From positions 1 to 64,000 of the forward strand of contig CAWHPS010000064.1 in assembly GCA_963831235.1 (NCBI GenBank): 64,000 bases of DNA, given 5' to 3'. Within the stretch, counting starts at the first letter, position 1, and every line of letters begins with the position of its first letter. The notes beneath the pieces were generated by a model. That model had not been told where the DNA came from and made no database searches. It was given only the letters and a program-made list of their open reading frames with translations. This document shows, piece after piece, positions 32,756 through 40,867 of the stretch. Both the position numbers and the translations under genes were made by a program. This DNA comes from CAWHPS01 sp963831235. Lineage in GTDB: Bacteria > Fibrobacterota > OXYB2-FULL-49-7 > JAEUSG01.

Positions 32756-33182
32756 GATTGAAGAAAAATACGTTTTTCAGAGGGGGAACGCCACAATTAA
32801 TTACTTTCTTTACTTTCTTTACTTTTTGACCTGTTGACACGCGGCAAAGCATACCCTTTGAATTCTTCAAGATTATGCAAGTACATGCAAGACTTCGGTC
32901 AAGATTCGGACACAATCAGTCACAACCAATAAAACCTTAAATTAGCGAGGGAGGTTGTCAGTATCCACGCGATTGTGACGGTTTGCGCGCATAGAGTCGA
33001 CGATAATTGCCAGGGGTACGCGGACTATGCCGAAAACTGTTGATTCTTCAACAATAATGAGCTATCCTATTGACAAGATCACTGCCTGCGCCATATTAAG
33101 AGAACCACACTTGGAAAGCCGTCCACCCACGCATTATTAATTTAATCATTAAGTCAACCAACAGTAGCAAAATAAGGTAAGC
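32756..33182. other. Non-coding stretch upstream of tRNA-Leu, no gene seen
   Basis: No frame here has a convincing start, length and codon pattern. The first 40 bases are the tRNA-Leu upstream flank (TACGTTTTTCAGAGGGGGAA), which recurs at 34415-34434. CGGTCAAGATTCGG at about 32896 recurs at about 34300. Both repeats suggest rearrangement around the element that follows. Confidence 0.6.
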
Positions 33183-33400
33183 AAAACCCGTGAACGGCGC
33201 GTAGGGACATCGCAGAAAAATGTCCCGGAGAGCCGGGAGCGGGTTTTGAAAACGGGAGCCCCTGGGGGCGGAAGCGCTGCAAGCGCGTGGGTGGGTTTAC
33301 ACGGTACCAGGGCCAGAGTTGAGGCTATGCGAAACCGATAGCCACGGGAATATGGGCCCCGTGGGCTGGCCCTGCACGGCGGAAAGGCAGTGATTATGGT
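33183..33400 (+). ncRNA. Candidate structured non-coding RNA (possibly HEARO/OMEGA-like), unassigned
   Basis: A dense array of perfect stems lies in a GC-rich island without a reading frame. AAAACCCG (33183) pairs with CGGGTTTT (33240), GGGACAT (33204) with ATGTCCC (33220), GCGCT (33274) with AGCGC (33282), CAGGGCCAG (33308) with CTGGCCCTG (33366), GGCTAT (33323) with ATAGCC (33338), and ACGGG (33344) with CCCGT (33358). The last three nest inside the CAGGGCCAG stem as a multi-branch. Segments such as GGGAGCCCCTGGGGGC and ACACGGTACCAGG remind me of the HEARO/OMEGA RNAs that guide IscB-type nucleases, but no such nuclease is encoded nearby. Strand and exact ends are inferred. Confidence 0.45.
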
Positions 33401-33493
33401 TGGAATTCAGAGACAGGGGAAAAGAACATCAACAAAAAAAGACTTGCAAAGTACAACATAATATAGTACATTAATATCATGGAAAGGACAGGC

Positions 33494-33757
33494 ATGTTTA
33501 GAGTATTGGCAACAAAAAAGGTTTTGAAGAGTGTTAGGAAGATACCCGCTTCTGCCCGTGAAAAGTTCTTTATGCTGATGGAGCAATTAGCAGACAAGGG
33601 GCCGGTAGCCGCCAATTGGCCGAACTATAGCAAACTGGAAAATGAAAAGTATCATTGCCATCTGGCCTATTCATGGGTGGCTTGCTGGCGGCACGAAAAG
33701 GAAACCATTATCATTGAGGTGTACTATGTTGGCAGTCGTGAAAACGCCCCGTACTAA
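33494..33757 (+). CDS. RelE/HigB-type toxin
   Basis: This is a small basic protein of 87 residues from ATG 33494, chosen because AAGGACAGGC lies just upstream; an ATG at 33479 would add five residues. The segments KVLKSVRKIPASAREKFFML, NWPNYSKLENEKYHCHLAYS and IIIEVYYVGSRENAPY match RelE/ParE-superfamily mRNA-interferase toxins of the HigB branch. The next gene encodes an Xre antitoxin and overlaps by 32 bases, the toxin-first order of higBA. AT-rich DNA just upstream contains repeated GTAC/TATAGTAC elements that could be an operator. Confidence 0.8.
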   Translation: MFRVLATKKVLKSVRKIPASAREKFFMLMEQLADKGPVAANWPNYSKLENEKYHCHLAYSWVACWRHEKETIIIEVYYVGSRENAPY

Positions 33758-34094
33758 TTTGCGGTTGAGAGGCTTTATCCCGCGGACCGTGTTAACCGTA
33801 TTACGCTCTGAATACGGCAAGGCGCTTCATCTGACCCCGGATAAGGCCGACGAGGAGCTTGAGGATGTGTTTGAGACTGAGGATTATAAGGAATTCAAGA
33901 GCAATGTGAAGCCCGGCGATTATGTACGCGTTTACCGGGAAAACGCCGGGTTGTCGCAAGTGAAGCTTGCGGAGAAATTGGACGTAACGCGGTCTTATAT
34001 CTGCGATATTGAGCACCACCGCCGGGAAATTAGCAAGGGCTTTGCAAAAGCGTTAGCGGAATATTTCAAAATATCCATTGCGAGATTCTTTTAA
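33726..34094 (+). CDS. Xre-family (HigA-like) antitoxin
   Basis: The 122 residues from ATG 33726 carry a C-terminal helix-turn-helix (LSQVKLAEKLDVTRSYICDI, residues about 77-96) that probably binds its own promoter. The N-terminal part (TPDKADEELEDVFETEDYKE) would contact the toxin. It overlaps the toxin gene by 32 bases, so they are translationally coupled. It is followed by a clear terminator at 34139. Confidence 0.82.
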   Translation: MLAVVKTPRTNLRLRGFIPRTVLTVLRSEYGKALHLTPDKADEELEDVFETEDYKEFKSNVKPGDYVRVYRENAGLSQVKLAEKLDVTRSYICDIEHHRREISKGFAKALAEYFKISIARFF

Positions 34095-34138
34095 ATTGTG
34101 ATGAAACAAAGTCTGGGGATAGGGTAGCTCCCGACAAA

Positions 34139-34165
34139 GCCGGTTCCGCACCGGCCTTCCCCTTT
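34139..34165 (+). terminator. Terminator of the toxin-antitoxin operon
   Basis: GCCGG (34139-34143) pairs with CCGGC (34151-34155) around TTCCGCA, followed by CTTCCCCTTT. It lies 45 bases behind the antitoxin stop. Confidence 0.6.
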
Positions 34166-34562
34166 ATTCAAATTGCGGAATGTCGATTACCGGCCACCGG
34201 ACTACCGCAGTATTTTCCCGGTATAACGTGCAGACCCGGGCGGCGGCAAGGCGGGTGGTGGGGTTGGTTAATCCGGCGGAATCCGACACAGAATCGGTCA
34301 AGATTCGGTTACAAGCGGTCTAAAAACGGGGAAATCTTGCAGAATTTGGCGAAACCACATACCTTCTGAGTCCAGTGCGTCTGCCAATTCCGCCACTCCG
34401 GCGTTTTCATAAAGATACGTTTTTCAGAGGGGGAACACAATATTTAATCACTTTATTTACTTTTAAGGCTATAGAATTTTACACCTGCATCATATCACCT
34501 TATGAATTCTGGAATCTAATTAATGATTGTTGACTTTTTGATATGATTTGTATATCTTATAC
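34166..34562. other. Non-coding stretch between the two toxin-antitoxin loci
   Basis: No supportable gene is present. The first half is GC-rich (several CCGG-containing hairpins, GGGCGGCGGCAAGGCGGGTG) and resembles the RNA island at 33183-33400 in composition. The second half contains the partial tRNA-Leu copy and then AT-rich DNA that probably holds the promoter for the next genes. Confidence 0.6.
34367..34437 (-). repeat. Partial duplicate of tRNA-Leu 5' half and its upstream flank
   Basis: Positions 34367-34403 repeat 32720-32756 exactly for 37 bases, from the anticodon loop to the tRNA 5' end. After a short divergent stretch, TACGTTTTTCAGAGGGGGAA follows in both copies, then a weakly similar ACTTT-rich run. 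The two copies are direct repeats about 1.65 kb apart and bracket the RNA candidate and the RelE/Xre pair. Confidence 0.9.
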
Positions 34563-34745
34563 ATGATTAAAGTGGATGGAATGGCTCTTTGAAAAGAATT
34601 TGGAACCTATAAAAAACAACTTCCAAATCTTTTAAAAAATGAAGTACGTTTTGTAGTCATTCCTGGTGAAAAAGTTCTCGGGGCGTTTGAATCTTATGAA
34701 TCCGCCCTTATTCACGCATATCACATTAGTCCAAGTCTCATGTAA
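34563..34745 (+). pseudogene. Small conserved-looking ORF with an in-frame TGA (DUF5678-like?)
   Basis: ATG 34563 opens a frame that has TGA at codon 10, then continues as KEFGTYKKQLPNLLKNEVRF followed by VVIPGEKVLGAFESYESALI to a TAA at 34743-34745. Sixty residues of this type (Y...LP.LL...V.FV.I.GE.VLG.F.SYE.AL) recall small DUF5678-like proteins often found beside toxin-antitoxin genes. The TGA makes it a pseudogene or a sequence error (TGG would give Trp). It lies 28 bases upstream of hicB and could share its transcript. Confidence 0.4.
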
Positions 34746-34773
34746 CAACACAATTCAATATCAAGGATAAATA

Positions 34774-35049
34774 ATGCGGAAAAAAATATTCCAACACATC
34801 AAAGGCAACATTCCTGTCCAATTTTTCAAGGAAGGAGAAATGTTCATAGCTTATTCCAGCGCCATAGATTTAAGCACATGCGGCGAAACCTTCGACGAAG
34901 CTAACGACAACTTCCTGGAAGCCTTTAAAGCATATATGGCGGAATGTATTTTAAGGGGAACTTTGGATAAGGCGCTTGAATCCTATGGATGGAAGAAGAC
35001 CAAAAAGGAATGGCGTCGTCGGGATAGAGTTTACGCGCGCGCACATTAG
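34774..35049 (+). CDS. hicB: HicB-family antitoxin, C-terminus replaced
   Basis: The 91-residue product begins with the HicB partial RNase-H fold: IPVQFFKEGEMFIAYSSAID and STCGETFDEANDNFLEAFKA. The end, LESYGWKKTKKEW, is the normal HicB position for the linker to a short DNA-binding tail. The next residues (RRRDRVYARAH) do not look like HicB and lie where a 0.9-kb insertion begins. It probably antagonised the hicA toxin now at 35935. Whether the shortened protein still works is unknown. Confidence 0.72.
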   Translation: MRKKIFQHIKGNIPVQFFKEGEMFIAYSSAIDLSTCGETFDEANDNFLEAFKAYMAECILRGTLDKALESYGWKKTKKEWRRRDRVYARAH

Positions 35050-35930
35050 GGTTCGTTGGCTTTTCCACAAACTTTCGCTGTGGGCCTCAGCACGACTCCC
35101 ATCGTCACGTTTCATAAAGCCTCCCTGCGATCCCGGACGGTCGGTTTTCCCGAGTCCGGTTCTGACCTTGGCTCACCTTATATTTTCCGGTCATAAGCCT
35201 TCCCATCTTTTGTCTCGGCTTAAGTGTCGGCACACATACACCAAGTCTTGCATGGTTTACTTATTTCCTCGCCACTGCTCTTTATGGATGCTTATCCAGC
35301 TCTGTGTCTGGACATCCATATAGTCCCAGTGACCGCCAAGTGCCCAGAGCCCCTTTGCTATGGAAGTGTTACCTTCCGTTCTTAGCTCATACTGGCTCAT
35401 GCGCCAGTCTCTTGTTCTCCACCCTTTTTCTTCCTATAAGGATGGTCTTTGCAGGTTGCTGCCGCCCCTGCTGAACATGAGACCTTCCCGACATTATTTC
35501 TGCAATCCTTGTGTAGGCGCATGGACCCGTATCCCGTTGTGCCTCCTTGCTGCATTTACCCACTTCTTTGCAAGGAGCATCGGCTTCACGTTCGGGGTGA
35601 TACGTTCAGCGCACAAAACTTATCCTTGCCATGCAACTTCGGCAAGGGGAGGTATTTCGGGACTGCAGTCATTCGTTCATCTTCAAGCTCCTACACTCGC
35701 TAGACCTCCAGGTTGCTCCCACCTCAGCTTTATCCAAGCTGGGCGGCCAGGCCGTTTACACCACGCATTCCTCTGATGGTTGCCTGCACAGAGGTGTGGT
35801 ATCGCTACGTGTCCGACATGGGCAATTGACACGGTTGGACTTCCACCAACTGGATTGCAGCCTTGTCGGCTGCTCCCGCCCCAATTCGTCGGTGAACGTA
35901 ATTTTGACTTATCAACAGCAATGGCAACCG
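35030..35930 (-). mobile_element. Structured insertion splitting hicB from hicA; possible group II intron fragment
   Basis: About 0.9 kb without a credible gene. On the minus strand it is full of stems: GCAGCC/GGCTGC, GTTGG/CCAAC around TGGAAGT, ACCAC..CCTCTG/CAGAGG..GTGGT, AGCTT/AAGCT and CCTTGCC/GGCAAGG. The GTTGGTGGAAGTCCAAC element is like the GGTGAAAGTCC stem in the 5' domain of bacterial group II introns. At the far end a minus-strand ATG (about 35095) opens a short frame (MKRDDGSRAEAHSESLWKSQ) that runs into hicB, as if an intron-encoded reverse transcriptase had been cut off at its start. No domain V and no GUGYG 5' end were found, so this is a fragment or another class of RNA. Confidence 0.35.
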
Positions 35931-35934
35931 CCTG

Positions 35935-36165
35935 ATGCCTTCCATTCGCCCTGTCCATTATAGTGTCATAGAACATTTCCTAAAAGAAGTAGGTTGTAAT
36001 TTTGTGCGGCAACATTCAAGTCATAAAATATATTGGAGAGCTGACCAGGTAAGACCTGTTGTATTGCCCGAATATAAACAAGTTCCCGTGTTTGTGATAA
36101 GAAACATTCTGCGACAACTTAAGGTTTCCCCTGATGAATTTATACAAATAATAACAAGACGATAA
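35935..36165 (+). CDS. hicA: HicA/YcfA-family mRNA interferase toxin
   Basis: The 76-residue product matches HicA along its length. MPSIRPV is the usual start, VIEHFLKEVGCNFVRQHSSH contains the catalytic His context of the double-stranded RNA-binding-like fold, and IRNILRQLKVSPDEFIQ is the C-terminal helix. It is on the same strand as hicB and was probably its direct neighbour before the 0.9-kb insertion. No promoter is evident in the insertion immediately upstream, so expression is uncertain. Confidence 0.75.
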   Translation: MPSIRPVHYSVIEHFLKEVGCNFVRQHSSHKIYWRADQVRPVVLPEYKQVPVFVIRNILRQLKVSPDEFIQIITRR

Positions 36166-36196
36166 AGCCTTACATTATAATCTGAAGAACAAATCC

Positions 36197-37789
36197 TTAT
36201 CTTGCCAAAATCAACCTTTGCGTGACTACTTTATCACCCACGGATAGTTTACACAGATAAATACCGCTTGGTTGACCGGACGCATTCCAAATGAACTTTT
36301 CATTGCCAATAACTTTTTTTGAAATTATTTGTGAACCAGTAATTGAATAAATTGAAATGTTTCCCTGCCCGATTTGGCCTGTATTAAAAATCAAAGTGGT
36401 GGATGGATTAAAAGGGTTCGGATAACTCTGGAAAAAAAAGAATTGATTAGAAAGAAGGTTTGGGTATTTTTCAATGGATACAATATCTGTCAAAGATCTT
36501 TGCCAGATCCCATGATCAGTACCAACAAAAACCTTTGTCCCATTTACCTCAATCGTTTTAATATTAATATTTGTTAATCCATAATTAACCGAAGTCCAAA
36601 TTATCCCTTGGTCCCTGGACAAATAGACACCACCGCTATCAGTACCTGCAAAAAGATTCGATCCCTTTGTGCACAATTTTGTAATACAACCTGAACCAGT
36701 ACCGGTGCTGACTTGTATCCAGTTAGATCCGCTGTCTTTGGACAAAAAGACTTCGCCAGTATATGTTCCTATAAAGAGATCCGAACCCATAGTACACATT
36801 GCTGTAATATAATTGGAAGTAAGACCGGTATTTATAGGTGTCCAGCTTGTTCCACCTCCCCTGTATAAAAAGACCCCATCGTTTTTGGTCCCTGCAAAGA
36901 GATTCGTACCTTGCGCACAGAGGGTTACGATATTCATTGTTGAAAGTCCAGCATTTGCAGAAGTCCAGCTTGTTCCGCTATCTCTGGACAAAAAGACTCC
37001 GCCGCTATTAGTCGCTGCAAAGAGATTATTCTCCTGGGCGCATAATGTAATAATATATGTGGAACTCAGTCCGGCATTGATTGGGGTCCAATTTTCCCCG
37101 TAGTCTTTGGATAAAAATATCCCGCCTCCGCTGGTTCCCGCAAAAAGCTCTGTTCCATTTGCAATTAGTGAAATAACATACTCATCTGTGAGGCCTGTAT
37201 TGACCGGCCTCCACGTTGCCCCGTTATCTGATGATAAAAAGATCCCATTACCAAGGGTTCCTGCAAATAAATTTGCTCCAATCACGGAAAAAGAAGTGAT
37301 ATAAACGAATGGAGAATCGTTGCGCATCCATGGCTTTTCAATTATTCCAGCAGCAGGGCTGATTGAAAAAACACCTGACGAATAAATCTGGCTTTCGCTG
37401 ATTTTATTGTAATAATCACTTATCCGAACAATCACCTGATTGGATACCGTGGATTTCTTTATGGGAGATGTACGTCCCTTAATAGTAATTTCCGTATATA
37501 AGGTGTCGGTAATCTTCCAGTCAAAACATCCCCAACCAGTACTCGCGGGGCTGTATTCATTCTCATAATTCCACGGATAAAAGTTAGCCCCATTGTCAAA
37601 GGAAATCATTATCTGGCATCCAGGCCCTACTGTATTATCCAGGCTTGTCCAGTGGAAATGGAGGGTATCCCCAACATTATAATTTATCCCGGCAGAAGGT
37701 GATTGAATGGATATATGGGACACTGCCAGAGCGGAAAAAACAAAAGCAAAGACGAATAGCCAGAATTTTATTTTTATTGTATTAGTCAT
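36197..37789 (-). CDS. Secreted beta-propeller protein with C-terminal sorting domain
   Basis: The 530 residues begin with a signal peptide (FWLFVFAFVFSALAVSHISI), then a Kre9/KNH-like domain (INYNVGDTLHFHW). About seven tandem units of 43 residues follow with the pattern NLFAGT..GGVFLSRDSGTSW (residues about 165-430), typical of BNR/YCF48-like beta-propellers. The end is a sorting domain: SYPNPFNPSTTLIFNTGQIG, SGIYLCKLSVGDKVVTQR. Such tails direct export and surface attachment in type IX-like systems. The repeats are also near-identical in DNA. It is the last of a series of secreted-protein genes. Confidence 0.8.
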   Translation of the reverse strand: MTNTIKIKFWLFVFAFVFSALAVSHISIQSPSAGINYNVGDTLHFHWTSLDNTVGPGCQIMISFDNGANFYPWNYENEYSPASTGWGCFDWKITDTLYTEITIKGRTSPIKKSTVSNQVIVRISDYYNKISESQIYSSGVFSISPAAGIIEKPWMRNDSPFVYITSFSVIGANLFAGTLGNGIFLSSDNGATWRPVNTGLTDEYVISLIANGTELFAGTSGGGIFLSKDYGENWTPINAGLSSTYIITLCAQENNLFAATNSGGVFLSRDSGTSWTSANAGLSTMNIVTLCAQGTNLFAGTKNDGVFLYRGGGTSWTPINTGLTSNYITAMCTMGSDLFIGTYTGEVFLSKDSGSNWIQVSTGTGSGCITKLCTKGSNLFAGTDSGGVYLSRDQGIIWTSVNYGLTNINIKTIEVNGTKVFVGTDHGIWQRSLTDIVSIEKYPNLLSNQFFFFQSYPNPFNPSTTLIFNTGQIGQGNISIYSITGSQIISKKVIGNEKFIWNASGQPSGIYLCKLSVGDKVVTQRLILAR

Positions 37790-37830
37790 TGTATAACTCC
37801 TTGTTCTTTTATCTTGTTTGCAATTATGGC

Positions 37831-38787
37831 CTAATTTTTAATTGATATTTCAACAGGGCCGGCATTAAGGCTTTCATTATAAGCCTTGTCTATGGATTTA
37901 ACCAGATACATTACCATAGAACCATTCGGAATTCCGGCAATAGAATCAACATAAAACGTATCCGTTAAAATGGGTGATATTTCAATGACATCACCAGATT
38001 GTATCTTCCGCATCACCTTGTAACCGGCAAGGCTTGATATCCCGACTGAATTCCATTTCAATGTTACCAATGCCCCGGCTGTATCATATTGTGCAGTAAA
38101 ACCATGAGGTTTCGGAGGAGGAGCATCCGGCCTTACCTGTAAAAATATAGTATCAAGGCAGATTACTGAATCCATGACAACATGGACGGAATCGACAAAT
38201 TGGTTTATATAATCATAGGAATAAAATCCTATAGTGTAAAGTCCTTCAGGCACATCGTCTATTTCATATTCACCGGTCTCATGATTAGCCATAATCTGGC
38301 GGTTACGCTTATATAAACCTTCAACATTCACCTGGACATATCCGCTATTTGTCTGGAAATCATATTTTACAACACCTTTTATAATACCTGGCTTCTTTAA
38401 AACAAGCGTATCAATAATGAGTGCCGTGGAATCAAAGAGAATATCTTTCTGCGTGGCAAATAGATTTGAGGACAACAGACTGCCATCAAGAGTATATGTG
38501 CCAGGCCGTAAGCCAACAAACTGGAATTGCCCCATTCCGTTGGTATATACAAAGGCAATTATTTCCGGGGTATTTGGAAATCCATCATTCGTGGAAGCAT
38601 CGATTTTGTACACAAAGATGCCGGCACCAGCCACAGGATTGCCTAATGCATCATGCGCAACTCCTGTTAATGCGCACTTGGGGTTCCCAGCCACAGTAAC
38701 GGGGCCGGCAAGTATCGGTCCATTATTTGAACAATTCCAGATCAGTACCACTAACAGGACAATAACTACAGCAATTATTTTATTCAT
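37831..38787 (-). CDS. Probable lipoprotein with carboxypeptidase-regulatory-like and FN3-like domains
   Basis: The 318-residue protein has a hydrophobic leader ending in LIWNCSNN, a non-canonical lipobox with Cys at 19. One carboxypeptidase-regulatory-like unit follows (CALTGVAHDALGNPVAGAGI to GQFQFVGLRPGTYTLDG), with a second partial one (GIIKGVVKYD...TGEYEIDDVPEGLYTIGFY). A fibronectin-III-like end has LVTLKWNSVGISSLAGYKVM. The start overlaps the preceding TIGR02147 gene by 4 bases, so they are co-transcribed. The role is probably structural at the outer surface; no enzyme motif is seen. Confidence 0.7.
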   Translation of the reverse strand: MNKIIAVVIVLLVVLIWNCSNNGPILAGPVTVAGNPKCALTGVAHDALGNPVAGAGIFVYKIDASTNDGFPNTPEIIAFVYTNGMGQFQFVGLRPGTYTLDGSLLSSNLFATQKDILFDSTALIIDTLVLKKPGIIKGVVKYDFQTNSGYVQVNVEGLYKRNRQIMANHETGEYEIDDVPEGLYTIGFYSYDYINQFVDSVHVVMDSVICLDTIFLQVRPDAPPPKPHGFTAQYDTAGALVTLKWNSVGISSLAGYKVMRKIQSGDVIEISPILTDTFYVDSIAGIPNGSMVMYLVKSIDKAYNESLNAGPVEISIKN

Positions 38788-39614
38788 AGTTTTGCCTTTG
38801 TTTTTGCTAATGGAAAGAAGTAATTGTTCAATTGGTAAACCCTATCTTCACCGCTGTCAGCGGTTGCAATGGCCGTGATCCTTTCTTGGAATGACAGAAT
38901 CTCCTCTTTTATTTTCTTGAAGCCTTGCTCTGAAATGCTCATTGTCATGCCGCTGATATTTCGCGACTCGGATTCATGCACATCAATGGAGCGCTTGGCC
39001 AAATCCATGCATTCCTTGTGAAAATTGGCAACAGCAAGCGAAACAACCTCATCACCAGTGGTTATTACAGGATCCGTCACGGCATAATTGCCGGCTTTAA
39101 GTTTCTTTAACATGCCAAGACGCAAAAGCAACATCACGGAATCTCTGGCCTGTTTTTCAGAAATCGAGGGGGTAAAAAGTTTTCCAAGCTTGGCAAAATC
39201 GTCGTTAAAATCAATTACCGGAACCAAGGATCGGACCACGCTATGATACCAGGTTGAGAAATATTCATACTGGTCGTTCCTTAACTTGGTCAAAGAACTG
39301 TATTTGTTGATATCCGCAACTTTCCTATAAAAATGATCCTTTTCAAGGTTGGTCCGGGCTTGATTAAAACCGACAAGGTTCTCGAAATAACCAGCTTCTT
39401 TTTCAGATAGCTTCATTGCTTTGGACAACATGTATATGCCGCTCTTTGAAAGGTTCCGCGTCCCGTTTATAACGCGAAGTATGTAGTCCCTGGCTTTGAA
39501 ACCCGCCTTATCGGCAAATTTTCTATAAGAGAAATATTTGCTTTCCCTCTTGGATTGAAGAAAATAATCCCTGAGGTATTGCCTGTAGTTCGTATAGATA
39601 TATATCGGGTTCAT
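38784..39614 (-). CDS. TIGR02147 family protein (DUF4423)
   Basis: The 276 residues match the TIGR02147 family, abundant in Fibrobacter and predatory bacteria. The N-terminus IYTNYRQYLRDYFLQSKRES is followed by FSYRKFADKAGFKARDYILR, then the DUF4423 core with EAGYFENLVGFNQARTNLEK, and SESRNISGMTMSISEQGFKK near the end. The N-terminal part resembles a helix-turn-helix, so a regulatory role is often assumed; that is inference. It overlaps the lipoprotein gene by 4 bases. A half-site resembling the palindrome at 43752 lies 70 bases upstream, at about 39684-39695. Confidence 0.85.
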   Translation of the reverse strand: MNPIYIYTNYRQYLRDYFLQSKRESKYFSYRKFADKAGFKARDYILRVINGTRNLSKSGIYMLSKAMKLSEKEAGYFENLVGFNQARTNLEKDHFYRKVADINKYSSLTKLRNDQYEYFSTWYHSVVRSLVPVIDFNDDFAKLGKLFTPSISEKQARDSVMLLLRLGMLKKLKAGNYAVTDPVITTGDEVVSLAVANFHKECMDLAKRSIDVHESESRNISGMTMSISEQGFKKIKEEILSFQERITAIATADSGEDRVYQLNNYFFPLAKTKAKL

Positions 39615-39712
39615 TTGCCTTCTTACCAGTTAAGATAAACAAGCAATCAATAAAAAGCAATATTAATTAAATATATGATCCCCCTATAGACAACATCTAA
39701 CTAGCTTAAGAC

Positions 39713-40846
39713 TTATCTTAAAAATACCCAGTTGATAAAAGCAGTTTCACCTTTTACCGATTGGACAGATATTTTATAAACCCCTGCTGCAATTCCAGAC
39801 TTTAAATTTGATTTTATGTCAACCGTTAAAGCATCATTACCAGCAAATGATGTGACAATACGACCCATTAAGTCAACTACTTTCACCAATGCAACAGGAC
39901 TGGTTGAAAATAGTATGTTGCCTTTTATTCTGACATTAAAACGGGTTTGAAGGCCGTGTTGTATTTTATTATCAATCCTGGAAGCATCATTTGGTATTAT
40001 GGAAAACACCTCTGAATTATATTTATAGCCCTCAAATGCAGAATTAAATATGTCGTCAAGGCGCAACATAACATGTTCTGATACCATATATACTTTAGAA
40101 ATATGGCCGTTTCTATACACTGTAAGTGTTTCAGGGATAACCCAGGAAACATTTTTGAAATCCGGATCAACTGGCCGATAATACATAATATCAGGGTTGA
40201 TATAATTAAAGCCAAATGTTTTGCCACTATCCACTGATATCCTTATAGTATATGCCTGAACAGTACTATCAGCAAGAAATTCGATATGAACAGTATCCCC
40301 GACTTTAAAAGATTCTCCTCCTGAAGGTTCTAAAATCTTCATATGTTTTCCGGAATCAATCTCAATTGTTGTTTTTTGCACTATGGAAAACACACCTGAA
40401 TTATATTTATAGTTCTCAAATGCAGAATTCCATATGTCGTCAAGCTGCAATACAACATGTTCTGATACCGAATATAATTTTTTAAGACGTTGTCGAGAAT
40501 CCAAATATGTAAGTGTTTCAGGGATAACCCAGGAAACATTTTTGAAATCAGGATCAACTGGCCGAAAATACATAATATCAGGGTTGATAAAGTTATTATT
40601 AAAAGATTTACCACTGTCCACCGAGATTTTAATAAAATATATCCCAAAAGTACTATCAGCAAGGAATTGGATATGAACAGTGTCCCCAACATAAAAGACT
40701 TCTCCTCCTGAAGGTTCCAATACCTTGGCATGTTTCCCGGAATCAATCTCAATCTGACCGTATGAAAGACAGAATGATATGAGAATGGCCTGTACGAAAA
40801 CAGTTTTAGTTTGATTAATAATGATCATAGCTTTTTCGATACACAT
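39713..40846 (-). CDS. Secreted protein with two Kre9/KNH-like repeats and a sorting tail
   Basis: The 377-residue protein starts at ATG 40846 with AAGGAGG five bases upstream. A signal peptide (VFVQAILISFCLSYGQ) is followed by two tandem domains of about 120 residues, each beginning IEIDSGKH.K.LEPSGGE.F.VGDTVHI, the GGE-x-VGDT pattern of Kre9/KNH-type surface domains. Each contains DPDFKNVSWVIPETLT. The end, VKVVDLMGRIVTSF to KGETAFINWVFLR, is a sorting-type domain without the YPNPF motif. It is a close paralogue of the gene at 42464, and parts are nearly identical in DNA. Confidence 0.7.
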   Translation of the reverse strand: MCIEKAMIIINQTKTVFVQAILISFCLSYGQIEIDSGKHAKVLEPSGGEVFYVGDTVHIQFLADSTFGIYFIKISVDSGKSFNNNFINPDIMYFRPVDPDFKNVSWVIPETLTYLDSRQRLKKLYSVSEHVVLQLDDIWNSAFENYKYNSGVFSIVQKTTIEIDSGKHMKILEPSGGESFKVGDTVHIEFLADSTVQAYTIRISVDSGKTFGFNYINPDIMYYRPVDPDFKNVSWVIPETLTVYRNGHISKVYMVSEHVMLRLDDIFNSAFEGYKYNSEVFSIIPNDASRIDNKIQHGLQTRFNVRIKGNILFSTSPVALVKVVDLMGRIVTSFAGNDALTVDIKSNLKSGIAAGVYKISVQSVKGETAFINWVFLR

Positions 40847-40867
40847 CTTTCCTCCTTTGAAAATGAA

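Noticed and set aside
34590..34592. In-frame TGA read as selenocysteine
   Set aside because: No selenoprotein family, no SECIS-like hairpin directly behind the TGA, and no selenocysteine genes in the window.
35360..35963. Open frames of 84-138 codons on the plus strand of the hicBA insertion
   Set aside because: Cys/Ser/Pro-rich shadow translations of structured DNA, overlapping in several frames, without initiation signals.
36813..37300. Regular repeats that could be taken for a CRISPR array
   Set aside because: They are 129-base in-frame coding repeats of a beta-propeller without short direct repeats and unique spacers. No CRISPR array is seen in the window.
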